Below, piece after piece: positions 33,595 to 43,140 of a stretch of DNA of 64,000 nt; the stretch's first letter is position 1; the number at the start of each line of letters is the position of its first letter. The translations under genes were made by a program, and so were the position numbers. A model generated the notes under the pieces. That model ran no database searches. It was not told the origin of the DNA and saw only the letters and a list, made by a program, of their open reading frames with translations. The stretch is from Plasmodiophora brassicae (taxonomy: Eukaryota; Endomyxa; Phytomyxea; Plasmodiophorida; Plasmodiophoridae): positions 744,001 through 808,000 of the forward strand of contig JASFAU010000016.1 of NCBI GenBank assembly GCA_039704465.1. The letters run 5' to 3'.

Positions 33595-34389
33595 TTAGGC
33601 GGCGATGGCGACGACGACGACGGCAGCGATGGCGCTGACGGCGACACGGGACGACACGGCGGCGTTACTGTCGTCGTCGCCGGCGGCGACGTCGTCGAGG
33701 TCCGCCTGGGCCTTCTCGAACGCCTGGTCCAGCTGGGCCTTGACGTCGGCGTACGTCGCGACGCGCTTGGCGACGTCGTCATACTCGGACTTCAGGGCCT
33801 TCTTCTTGGCGTCGACGATCTGGGACACCAGGGCGCGGCGCTGCTCCGTCGTCTGCTGCTTGGCGCCCGCGTCGGTATCCTTAGGCTCCGTCGTCTGCTG
33901 CTTGGCGCCCGCGTCGGTACCCTCGAGCACCTTCTCCACCTCGGTGCGGGCCTCGCCGACGAGGCCGGTGGCGAACGTCTGGAACTCGACCACGTCTGGG
34001 TCATCGACCAGCTCGGCGAGCTTCTTCTGCGCGTCGTCCAGGGCCGCCTGCAGCGTCTGCTTGGCGTCGCCTTCCTGGACATCCTTGACGATCTCGTCGT
34101 ACTTCTTCGACAGGTCTGCACGGCCCTTCTGCACGATCGGGGTCGCCTCGTCGCGACGTCGCGCCCAGGCGGCCTTGTCCGCGGTGTCCTTGATCTCGGC
34201 CAACGCCACGGCGCCCCTCGTTAACACGACGATGCGATCGTTGGCGAAATCTTGGAACCTCTGCAGCAGGTCCTGGTCGGTCGGCTTCGGCTTGGCCGTT
34301 TTGTCGCCGCTCTCTGCGCCTTTCGTCGCAGCCGCCAGCTGGACGGCCAGGGACACGACGGCGATCAGGACGACTTTGCGGGTGTACAT
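33595..34389 (-). CDS. Secreted GPI-anchor-like helical protein, family A, left arm
   Basis: 264 residues, single exon, no recognised domain. It starts with a signal peptide (MYTRKVVLIAVVSLAVQLAA) and ends with Ser/Asp sequence then a hydrophobic tail (VAVSAIAAVVVVAIAA) with no charged residue after it, as in GPI-anchored precursors. The middle is Lys/Glu/Ala/Asp-rich helix with DPDVVEFQTFATGL, a motif shared with family B. A 14-residue unit (TDAGAKQQTTEPKD) is duplicated in tandem here but single in the right-arm copy. Confidence 0.85.
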   Translation of the reverse strand: MYTRKVVLIAVVSLAVQLAAATKGAESGDKTAKPKPTDQDLLQRFQDFANDRIVVLTRGAVALAEIKDTADKAAWARRRDEATPIVQKGRADLSKKYDEIVKDVQEGDAKQTLQAALDDAQKKLAELVDDPDVVEFQTFATGLVGEARTEVEKVLEGTDAGAKQQTTEPKDTDAGAKQQTTEQRRALVSQIVDAKKKALKSEYDDVAKRVATYADVKAQLDQAFEKAQADLDDVAAGDDDSNAAVSSRVAVSAIAAVVVVAIAA

Positions 34390-34816
34390 TGGGTGGCGGT
34401 GGGCGAAGGTGACGTTAGTTGATCCGTTCTAGTGCAGGGCGTTCAGGCTTGCGATATGGCGAATAGATATGGATATGGCGGGCAGACAGGCGGGTCGGGC
34501 CTTCCGACCATGCCCGCCAGACCGATCGATCGATCGATCCACGTTCGACATTCGGTCGGTCTAGTTCCGGCCCTGACCTGCCGGCCGGATGTCACGCCAT
34601 GGCCTCGACGTGACTCACGCAGCCGCCAATGATTTCTGCCCCGACGCTTGCTGGACAAGGCACGGCTAGCCCGAGATATCGGGTAAGCAGGGTGCATGTG
34701 CCCCCAGCGCGGCAATCAGAGGACGACCAGGTGCACACGGTGCACCCCGCCATGTACCGCTGATGCAACCCGCTGATCCTTTGTAGACGAGCAGATCAAC
34801 ACCGCCCTCTGTCAAT

Positions 34817-35104
34817 TCAACCGAGGACGCCTTGGTAGCAGTTCTTGTGAACGTAGGCGGCCCCGGATGAGGAAGAGTAGGGGGGACTGCCCAACCTGTC
34901 GCCTGATCCGGACAGGTGACACGAACCTAACGTGGCCATTGCGGCATTGGCGACATCATCTGCATCATCATATCCGAATGGACCTGCTAGCAGACACAGC
35001 AATCGCGATATGCACGCCGGCCAACATCGCAGTGGTCGTCCGCGCTCCCGACGACGGTTAGAGTCGCTGCCGGACGGCTGTTGCTCCGTCTCGTCAGCGT
35101 CCAT
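34817..35104 (-). other. Possible small ORF in the spacer of the left arm
   Basis: A 95-codon frame starting MDADETEQQPSGSDSNRRRE is present here and, changed, in the other arm (39817-40113, 98 codons). The first 60 residues agree well; the C-terminal halves diverge by frame changes. A short intron after about codon 59 is conceivable (GTTCGTG...CACAAG). The remaining spacer (34390-35828) shows no recognised gene. Shared ancestry of the arms alone could explain the conservation, so this is weak. Confidence 0.2.
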
Positions 35105-35828
35105 GTTCGCAGAGAATCGATCTTTGCGAGTAGAGGAGTGCTATCGCTTCCAGAGCGAAGCGCCGTCTGGTCGACTGGTGATCACAACACCCGGGTGTGA
35201 TACCAGGTATCAGAGGGCGTATCAGGTGCACACCGCCCCCTCTCCCCGCCGGCGTTGCAGGGGATACAGATGCATCGAGGCGGGGCGACGGCGTACCCAT
35301 TTGTGCATCCGGTACAGCGTCCAGCGGAACCGGGGTTCTCCACGACGACGTCACCGTTCGACAGGAGCCGGCTGCCGGAGACACGCAGACGCGCCAGGCG
35401 CGACCGCAGAGACGTCAGCCAAACCAGCGCCCGCCCGGGCGATCGATCGACCCGGATCAGTCGAACCGCCTACTGCCGTTCCTCTGCGGTGCTGACCGGC
35501 CAGCGTCGTCGCGCGCCATGCCTCGTGAGTCATGCGCGGGCGAATTAATTCGATCGATGCCGACCTGTGGGCCCGTCCACGAGTGGGTGTGTGGCGGCGG
35601 CGTGAGTCACGTCGAGGGCGGGTGGCGTGTCAGCCGGCCGGTCAGGGCCGGAACTAGTCCGACCGGCTGTCGACGTGGATCGATCCCACGATCTGGCGGC
35701 CATGGTCGGAAGGCCCGATCAGCCTGCGCCCCCCATATCCATATCTATTCGCCGTATCGCAAGCCTGATCGTCCCGCACTAGAACCAATCCACGTCGTCC
35801 CCCCGCCGACCTGCACCTATTAACCACC

Positions 35829-36932
35829 ATGTACAACGGCAAGCTGCTCGTGATCGCCGTCGCGTCCCTGGCCGCCTGGGCCGCTGCAACAGCGGACAAC
35901 AAAGTGGTCGACGATTTCCAGAACAAAGTCAACGAGTTCGTCAAGACTGCCAAAGAGGCAGCGGGCAAGCAACCGGTCAACGACCCGAGGGACGACGGAG
36001 CCCTGCTTAAACGCACGGAGCAAATGACGTATGGCGTTCAAACCAGCTATGCGCGGACTGCAATCGGCGAGGTCGGGAAGGCCCACAAGGCGGCCGTCAA
36101 GGGTGCCAGCGACGAAGACAAGGCCAAGCTGAATGAGATTCGCGATCGCGCAGAGACAGACGTCTATTGGCTGATCTACGATGATGACATGGTCCAGTTC
36201 CAGAAAGAGGTGAACGACATCGTCATCGGCGCGTGCAGAAATCCCCTGGATGCGATGACCCCGGCGCCGACGGACGACATGAACGCGGCGGATGCTCGTG
36301 CTCCGCTGAAGGATCGACGCCGCCTGGCGATCGCGCTGCGGCAGCCTGCCACACGGCAGCTGCAGGCGCGGTACGACGCCGCCGTCAACAAGGTCGAGAA
36401 ACGCGACGGCGCCATCGGCAAACTCCACAACGGCGACTATAAACTCACCGGCGCCAACGGCGCACTGATGGCCGAGGTCACAAAGCGGCAGATGGGGGAC
36501 GCGCTGAAGGTGGCCATGAGCGACCTCGACGCCCTAGTCCCTGCGCATCCCGACGTGACCGAGTTCCAGACCGCCGCCGACACGATCTTCGCCAAGGCCG
36601 AGACCGACGTCAAGGCGGCAGCCCCGAGCACGGACGGCGCGGACGCAGCGCAGCTGAAGGAGCAGCGCGACAAGGCGCGACCGATCGTTGAGGCCGCCCA
36701 AGCCGAACTGGAGGCGACGTACAAGAAGGCCGTCGAGGCCTGCAAGGACGCCGATGACGCCGCCAACGATGACCTGAAGAAGGCATTTGAGGGCGTCCAG
36801 CAGCAGATTGGCGCGCTCAGTCCGGACGCGGGCGCCGCCGAGTCGAAGGAGAACGCCGTCGCCGCACCGTCGACCACGATCGCCTTCAGCAGCGCCGTCG
36901 CCGCCGTCCTGGTCGCCGCGGTGGCCGCCTGA
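35829..36932 (+). CDS. Secreted GPI-anchor-like helical protein, family B, left arm
   Basis: 367 residues, single exon. Signal peptide MYNGKLLVIAVASLAAWAAA is followed by a long charged helical ectodomain rich in Ala, Asp, Lys and Glu. The C-terminal hydrophobic tail (FSSAVAAVLVAAVAA) is typical of a GPI signal. It shares with family A the start (MY..K..LIAV.SLA), the HPDVTEFQTAADTI motif and the tail layout, so A and B are paralogues. An AATAAA at 36965-36970, 33 bp after the stop, could be the polyadenylation signal. Confidence 0.85.
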   Translation: MYNGKLLVIAVASLAAWAAATADNKVVDDFQNKVNEFVKTAKEAAGKQPVNDPRDDGALLKRTEQMTYGVQTSYARTAIGEVGKAHKAAVKGASDEDKAKLNEIRDRAETDVYWLIYDDDMVQFQKEVNDIVIGACRNPLDAMTPAPTDDMNAADARAPLKDRRRLAIALRQPATRQLQARYDAAVNKVEKRDGAIGKLHNGDYKLTGANGALMAEVTKRQMGDALKVAMSDLDALVPAHPDVTEFQTAADTIFAKAETDVKAAAPSTDGADAAQLKEQRDKARPIVEAAQAELEATYKKAVEACKDADDAANDDLKKAFEGVQQQIGALSPDAGAAESKENAVAAPSTTIAFSSAVAAVLVAAVAA

Positions 36933-37052
36933 GCGCATCCCGGCCGGGCGCCATCCTGCAGGTCAATAAACGGGCAGGCTTGCTGATCCGTGTGTGCCGA
37001 CCCATGAAATGTGTCTGCTATGGTCGTCTCCCCCGGAGGCAGTCGTTGTTGA

Positions 37053-37268
37053 ACGCACACGTGCGTCATTCGAAATCAAGCGCGAGAAGACGTCAGAACG
37101 TGTGTATGCTGTAGTCCACACTGCCTTTTCCCGAACTCAGAACCGGAGTCAGAGGAGCCAGGTCAGACCGTGGTTACGTGGCCGTCAAGCAGGTTGCCTT
37201 CAACCGAGGACTAGACCAGGACGACGTCGTACGTCTCGCGAGTGATTTCGAATGACGCACGTGTGCGT
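37053..37268. mobile_element. 216-bp MITE-like element, left arm
   Basis: Ends are perfect 26-bp inverted repeats, starting ACGCACACGTGCGTCATTCG (37053) and ending with its complement at 37268. The next inner bases are also partly complementary (GCGAGAAGACGT / ACGTCTCGCG). There is no coding capacity. I could not identify a clear target duplication. The rest of 36933-37436 holds a 27-bp motif beginning TGCATCTGTGTCCCTGCAA at about 37274, which also occurs, inverted, near 35251-35278. Confidence 0.65.
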
Positions 37269-37436
37269 GCCTGGATGCATCTGTGTCCCTGCAACGCCGG
37301 CGCGCCTGGATCACACGCTCGGCTCCCGTACCCGGCCTTGACCATCAGATGCGGCACCCTGCGCACGTTCAGCAGCTGGGCTGCCTGATCAGTGACAGTC
37401 TTCCAACGCTTTTAGCTCTTGGGTCATCCGGGAGCT

Positions 37437-37488
37437 CGTGCCTTGAACTGGGAACATTGCGGGGTCCCACAGTTGCCTTTTGACCAAC
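37437..37488. other. Unique 52-bp centre of the inverted duplication
   Basis: These 52 bases separate the two arms; the arms meet it with AGCT on each side. It contains no gene and no obvious symmetric sequence. As the only non-repeated base stretch at the axis, it is the junction left by the event that made the palindrome. Confidence 0.8.
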
Positions 37489-37656
37489 AGCTCCCGGATG
37501 ACCCAAGAGCTAAAAGCGTTGGAAGACTGTCACTGATCAGGCAGCCCAGCTGCTGAACGTGCGCAGGGTGCCGCATCTGATGGTCAAGGCCGGGTACGGG
37601 AGCCGAGCGTGTGATCCAGGCGCGCCGGCGTTGCAGGGACACAGATGCATCCAGGC

Positions 37657-37872
37657 ACGCACACGTGCGTCATTCGAAATCACTCGCGAGACGTACGACG
37701 TCGTCCTGGTCTAGTCCTCGGTTGAAGGCAACCTGCTTGACGGCCACGTAACCACGGTCTGACCTGGCTCCTCTGACTCCGGTTCTGAGTTCGGGAAAAG
37801 GCAGTGTGGACTACAGCATACACACGTTCTGACGTCTTCTCGCGCTTGATTTCGAATGACGCACGTGTGCGT
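37657..37872. mobile_element. 216-bp MITE-like element, right arm
   Basis: Mirror copy of the left-arm element, with the same perfect 26-bp terminal inverted repeats at 37657-37682 and 37847-37872. The identical length in both arms indicates that it was already present before duplication or has been homogenised since. Confidence 0.65.
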
Positions 37873-37989
37873 TCAACAACGACTGCCTCCGGGGGAGACG
37901 ACCATAGCAGACACATTTCATGGGTCGGGCACACGTCAGCAAGCCTGCCCGTTTATTGACCTGCAGGATGGCGCCCGGCCGGGATGCGC

Positions 37990-39092
37990 TCAGGCGGCCA
38001 CCGCGGCGACCAGGACGGCGGCGACGGCGCTGCTGAAGGCGATCGTGGTCGACGGTGCGGCGACGGCGTTCTCCTTCGACTCGGCGGCGCCCGCGTCCGG
38101 ACTGAGCGCGCCAATCTGCTGCTGGACGCCCTCAAATGCCTTCTTCAGGTCATCGTTGGCGGCGTCATCGGCGTCCTTGCAGGCCTCGACGGCCTTCTTG
38201 TACGTCGCCTCCAGTTCGGCTTGGGCGGCCTCAACGATCGGTCGCGCCTTGTCGCGCTGCTCCTTCAGCTGCGCTGCGTCCGCGCCGTCCGTGCTCGGGG
38301 CTGCCGCCTTGACGTCGGTCTCGGCCTTGGCGAAGATCGTGTCGGCGGCGGTCTGGAACTCGGTCACGTCGGGATGCGCAGGGACTAGGGCGTCGAGGTC
38401 GCTCATGGCCACCTTCAGCGCGTCCCCCATCTGCCGCTTTGTGACCTCGGCCATCAGTGCGCCGTTGGCGCCGGTGAGTTTATAGTCGCCGTTGTGGAGT
38501 TTGCCGATGGCGCCGTCGCGTTTCTCGACCTTGTTGACGGCGGCGTCGTACCGCGCCTGCAGCTGCCGTGTGGCAGGCTGCCGCAGCGCGATCGCCAGGC
38601 GGCGTCGATCCTTCAGCGGAGCACGAGCATCCGCCGCGTTCATGTCGTCCGTCGGCGCCGGGGTCATCGCATCCAGGGGATTTCTGCACGCGCCGATGAC
38701 GATGTCGTTCACCTCTTTCTGGAACTGGACCATGTCATCATCGTAGATCAGCCAATAGACGTCTGTCTCTGCGCGATCGCGAATCTCATTCAGCTTGGCC
38801 TTGTCTTCGTCGCTGGCACCCTTGACGGCCGCCTTGTGGGCCTTCCTGACCTCGCCGATTGCAGTCCGCGCATAGCTGGTTTGAACGCCATACGTCATTT
38901 GCTCCGTGCGTTTAAGCAGGGCTCCGTCGTCCCTCGGTCGTTGACCGGTTGCTTGCCCGCTGCCTCTTTGGCAGTCTTGACGAACTCGTTGACTTTGTTC
39001 TGGAAATCGTCGACCACTTTGTTGTCCGCTGTTGCAGCGGCCCAGGCGGCCAGGGACGCGACGGCGATCACGAGCAGCTTGCCGTTGTACAT
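37990..39092 (-). pseudogene. Family B copy, right arm, frameshifted near the start
   Basis: Mirror copy of the gene at 35829-36932 with very few substitutions, but one C is missing in the run after the Val-Asn-Asp codons (about 38,935). From the ATG the frame reads the signal peptide and about 50 residues, then shifts into a short stop. The remaining 302 codons stay open in the original frame, with the GPI-like tail intact. It is either a very recent pseudogene, a sequencing error in a hard palindrome, or a site that needs frameshifting. Confidence 0.8.
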
Positions 39093-39816
39093 GGTGGTTA
39101 ATAGGTGCAGGTCGGCGGGGGGACGACGTGGATTGGTTCTAGTGCGGGACGATCAGGCTTGCGATACGGCGAATAGATATGGATATGGGGGGCGCAGGCT
39201 GATCGGGCCTTCCGACCATGGCCGCCAGATCGTGGGATCGATCCACGTCGACAGCCGGTCGGACTAGTTCCGGCCCTGACCGGCCGGCTGACACGCCACC
39301 CGCCCTCGACGTGACTCACGCCGCCGCCACACACCCACTCGTGGACGGGCCCACAGGTCGGCATCGATCGAATTAATTCGCCCGCGCATGACTCACGAGG
39401 CATGGCGCGCGACGACGCTGGCCGGTCAGCACCGCAGAGGAACGGCAGTAGGCGGTTCGACTGATCCGGGTCGATCGATCGCCCGGGCGGGCGCTGGTTT
39501 GGCTGACGTCTCTGCGGTCGCGCCTGGCGCGTCTGCGTGTCTCCGGCAGCCGGCTCCTGTCGAACGGTGACGTCGTCGTGGAGAACCCCGGTTCCGCTGG
39601 ACGCTGTACCGGATGCACAAATGGGTACGCCGTCGCCCCGCCTCGATGCATCTGTATCCCCTGCAACGCCGGCGGGGAGAGGGGGCGGTGTGCACCTGAT
39701 ACGCCCTCTGATACCTGGTATCACACCCGGGTGTTGTGATCACCAGTCGACCAGACGGCGCTTCGCTCTGGAAGCGATAGCACTCCTCTACTCGCAAAGA
39801 TCGATTCTCTGCGAAC

Positions 39817-40113
39817 ATGGACGCTGACGAGACGGAGCAACAGCCGTCCGGCAGCGACTCTAACCGTCGTCGGGAGCGCGGACGACCACTGCGATGTTGG
39901 CCGGCGTCCACATTGCGATTGCTGTGTCTGCTAGCAGGTCCATTCGGATACGAGGATGCAGATGATGTCGCCAATGCCGCAATGGCCACGTTGGGTTCGT
40001 GTCACCGGTCCGGATCAGGCGACAGGTTGGGCACACCCCCTTCCCCACTCCTCCTCATCCGGGGACGCCTACGTTCACAAGAACTGCTACCAAGGCGTCC
40101 TCGGTTGAATTGA
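39817..40113 (+). other. Possible small ORF in the spacer of the right arm
   Basis: Counterpart of the 34817-35104 frame, 98 codons, beginning MDADETEQQPSGSDSNRRRE. Compared with the left copy it has several substitutions and a different C-terminus. The rest of the spacer (39097-40533) has no gene I recognise; the same GATCGATC-rich and TCGATCCACG-type motifs occur in both arms near the surface genes. Confidence 0.2.
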
Positions 40114-40533
40114 CAGAAGGCGGTGTTCTGCTCGTCTACAAAGGATCAGCGGGTTGCATCAGCGCTACATGGCGGGGTGCACCGTGTGCACCTGGTCGTC
40201 CTCTGATTGCCGCGCTGGGGGGCACATGCACCCTGCTTACCCGATACTTCGGGCTGGCCGTGCCTTGTGCAGCAAGCGTCGGGGCAGTAATCATTGGCGG
40301 CGGCGTGAGTCACGTCGAGGCCATGGCGTGACATCCGGCCGGCAGGTCAGGGCCGGAACCAGACCGACCGAATGTCGAACGTGGATCGATCGACCGATCG
40401 GTCTGGCGGGCATGGTCGGAAGGCCCGACCCGCCTGTCTGCCCGCCATATCCATATCTATTCGCCATATCGCAAGCCTGAACGCCCTGCACTAGAACGGA
40501 TCAACTAACGTCACCTTCGCCCACCGCCGCCCA

Positions 40534-41286
40534 ATGTACACCCGCAAGGTCATCCTGATTGCCGTCGCGTCCCTGGCCGTCCAGCTGGCGGCTGCGACGA
40601 AAGGCGCAGAGAGCGGCGACAAAACAGTCAAGCCGAAGCCGACCGATCAGGACCTGCTGCAGAGGTTCCAAGATTTCGCCAACGATCGCATCGTCGTGTT
40701 AACGAGGGGCGCCGTGGCGTTGGCCGAGATCAAGGACACCGCGGACAAGGCCGCCTGGGCGCGACGTCGCGACGAGGCGACCCCGATCGTGCAGAAGGGC
40801 CGTGCAGACCTGTCGAAGAAGTACGACGAGATCGTCAAGGATGTCCAGGAAGGCGACGCCAAGCAGACGCTGCAGGCGGCCCTGGACGACGCGCAGAAGA
40901 AGCTCGCCGAGCTGGTCGATGACCCAGACGTGGTCGAGTTCCAGACGTTCGCCACCGGCCTCGTCGGCGAGGCCCGCACCGAGGTGGAGAATGTGCTCAA
41001 GGGTACCGAGGCGGGTGCCAAGCAGCTGACGAAGCAGCAGCGTAGCGCCCTGGTGTCCCCGATCATCCTCGCCAAGAAGGGCGACCTGAAGGCCAAGTAT
41101 GACGCCGTCGCAAAGGTCGTCGAGACGTACGCCGACGTCAAGGCCCAGCTGGACCAGGCGTTCGAGAAGGCCCAGGCGGACCTCGACGACGTCGCCGCCG
41201 GCGACGACGACAGTAACGCCGCCGTGTCGTCCCGTGTCGCCGTCAGCGCCATCGCTGCCGTCGTCGTCGTCGCCATCGCCGCCTAA
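40534..41286 (+). CDS. Secreted GPI-anchor-like helical protein, family A, right arm
   Basis: 250 residues, mirror paralogue of 33595-34389. The signal peptide (MYTRKVILIAVASLAVQLAA) and the last 50 residues, including the hydrophobic tail, are nearly identical. The central segment around residues 150-190 differs most (TEAGAKQLTKQQ against a duplicated TDAGAKQQTTE unit). Variation restricted to an exposed middle segment would fit diversifying surface proteins, but two copies cannot prove it. Confidence 0.85.
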   Translation: MYTRKVILIAVASLAVQLAAATKGAESGDKTVKPKPTDQDLLQRFQDFANDRIVVLTRGAVALAEIKDTADKAAWARRRDEATPIVQKGRADLSKKYDEIVKDVQEGDAKQTLQAALDDAQKKLAELVDDPDVVEFQTFATGLVGEARTEVENVLKGTEAGAKQLTKQQRSALVSPIILAKKGDLKAKYDAVAKVVETYADVKAQLDQAFEKAQADLDDVAAGDDDSNAAVSSRVAVSAIAAVVVVAIAA

Positions 41287-41630
41287 GAGCGCCGGGTCCA
41301 CGTGGGCCTCGTCGTCCAATACACGACATAGCGTCCCTTCTGACGCGTGCGCTAAAGTTGCCCGACAGAGATCGGCCTGTTACACCCAAGTCAGACGGGA
41401 CCCGTTCGGCCCGCCGCATGCGCTCGTGGAGGGCTCCTTTACGACTACTGCTTGCTTGTCGCTGTAATTTGTCCTCCTGATCATCCGGTGTCTGTTGCTC
41501 TATAGCTCGAGTCCTACCCAGGCGGCGTCATTGCTAACCTCACCTGAACTAAGCGTCCCACGTTCGCACAGGTTGCTCGCACGCTGCAATACAATAAATA
41601 GGCGTGTCGCATTGGCACGGTTCGCCCTTG
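41287..41630. other. Junction of inverted duplication with unique DNA
   Basis: Arm similarity continues to about 41386 and then stops; the remaining 244 bp to the ERF4-like stop codon is unique. No gene or repeat recognised. A plus-strand AATAAA (41593-41598) lies here but on the wrong strand for the ERF4-like gene. Confidence 0.5.
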
Positions 41631-42331
41631 TCAGGACGAGGGCGGGCAACCCGTCTCCGGATCTGCATCGGCAGGGACGTGTACAGCGATCTGTCCGACG
41701 AGCTTAGAACGGTCCGGGCGTCGTGCCTGCACAGGGACACCAACCCATGACGACAGGCCCGTGTGGACGAGTTCCCAGCGCATCCGGCCACCCGACTGGG
41801 CATTCGCCCACTGCAGGCGCCGGCGAACCTCGTTGCGCGCCTACATCAACCACGCGAAACGATTCAGATCACGTCGGGCACATAACGGGCAACGCGAACA
41901 GCGGCGCCTACCTCGACCACGCACTGGCCGGGCACGATACAAGACAGGCCCAGCGTGCACGGCGCGCACCCCATGCCATACGACATGCAGAGGACCTACG
42001 TAGGCAGGGCACGACGGTGAGTCGACAAACAGGGACGGCGCGCGCAGCGCCCGCGTACGCATGGGAAATGCACGTCGAGCGTGTCGTTGATCTCCTCAAT
42101 CAAGTCCCGGAACTGGTCCTTGGACATCTGCAACGCGTCTGTCACGATACCGCGTATAGTACGAATCGCCGCCCCGGGCGTACGTACGTGCTTCTCGAGC
42201 TGCGGCGGGAACCGCTCCGAGTACGCGTGGTAGACGCCGCCAATGCATCCGCTAGCGCGCACCGGCGGTACGATGACGCAGGTGTCCGTCGAGGGCGGCA
42301 CCGCTCCCAGGCAGGTCAGGACGGCGCCCAT
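41631..42331 (-). CDS. GOLGA7: ERF4/GOLGA7-family palmitoyltransferase accessory protein
   Basis: ERF4/GOLGA7 proteins stabilise DHHC palmitoyltransferases that act on Ras at the Golgi and ER. The 163-residue product has the ERF4 pattern YSERFPPQLEKH (FP.eL), then DQFRDLIEEINDTLD, a Cys-rich hydrophobic middle (GMGCAPCTLGLSCIVPGQ) and ARNEVRRRLQ before a strand-rich end. Four exons: 42331-42188, 42127-42074, 41995-41912 and 41840-41631 (introns 60, 78 and 71 nt). The chosen start gives MGAVLTC, a potential N-myristoylation signal next to a Cys. An upstream ATG at 42598 with an extra intron is possible. Confidence 0.72.
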
Positions 42332-42596
42332 GCCCCACGCGACAAGCGCCGCCGGCGCGCCCAACCCGCCTTCGTGCTGCCCTTTTTGCGTTGTGTGACC
42401 CGTGACCCGTCCGCCTGCGGGCTGCACGCGCCTGACCTGTGCGCGAACTGCAGGACGCGCACTGGACCCGTGACCGATACGTACCATCGCCACTGACGTT
42501 CCCGATAAAGTCCGGCTCCTGCTGACGGGAGCGGCTGCCGCGGGCTGCAGACACGCACGCACAGTCGCACACACGGACAGCGCGGGCTCGGCAGAC

Positions 42597-42896
42597 ATGG
42601 CAGGGGACGACGGCAAGGCGGGCGGCGGCGGGCTGTTCGGCCCGGATCGATGGGCGACGCTGGAGACGTATTTCGTGCGCCCGTTCATACAGGTGCGTGT
42701 ATCGCGTGCGGGTCGCCGGTCGCGGGCGCGCGTCCGTTGACGTCGTCAATCGCAGGGGCTCGCCTGGGGCATCGCCACGAACGGCGCCGCCCTGCTGATA
42801 TCGACGATCTGGTTCAAGTCGGCCGGCATCTACGTCTGCGCCAGCTGCGGCGAGCGTGAGCGACAGCGTGCGGCGGTCGCCGCGCCCCACCCATGA
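42597..42896 (+). CDS. Small single-pass membrane protein
   Basis: 78 residues from two exons, 42597-42692 and 42756-42896 (63-nt intron, GTGCGT...CGCAG). A soluble head with Gly/Asp is followed by FVRPFIQG and one hydrophobic span (LAWGIATNGAALLISTIWF), then a CASCGERERQ tail with a Cys pair. The size and topology suggest a mitochondrial or ER tail-anchored type, but I do not recognise the family. Confidence 0.6.
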
Positions 42897-43140
42897 CATG
42901 ACCAATGACGGATACGCCCACACCATTAAACCGTATTCCACGTGCCGACTGATTCCGCACGACGATATGGCCGCCGGTCGCTCCTCACATTTGAACGACG
43001 ACGACGACGCGTAACGTGTCGGCAGCGGCGGGGTCCTCGTATCGTGTCGAACCGTGATTTATTATTTGGCAGTGACCGGGCCGGGGGGCGGCGAGCGACA
43101 CCGTCATTTCAAGTTGGGCGGACTGCGGGCGGGATTGGTC

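Larger units (their letters stand above)
33496..41386. repeat. 7.9-kb imperfect inverted duplication
   Basis: Arm 1 (about 33496-37436) is the reverse complement of arm 2 (about 37489-41386), around a 52-bp unique centre. Each arm carries, from outside in, a family-A surface gene, about 1.4 kb of spacer, a family-B surface gene and a small TIR element. Identity is near perfect close to the centre and falls toward the outer ends, with scattered substitutions, a 42-bp coding length difference and small indels. The divergence argues against a simple assembly artefact. Outer limits are judged by eye from where similarity ends (near GTTACAC on both sides). Confidence 0.9.

Noticed and set aside
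33496..41386. Treating the inverted duplication as a pure assembly artefact
   Set aside because: The arms differ by many substitutions, an in-frame 42-bp indel and a unique 52-bp centre, which a simple duplicated contig would not show. Read checks are still worthwhile.
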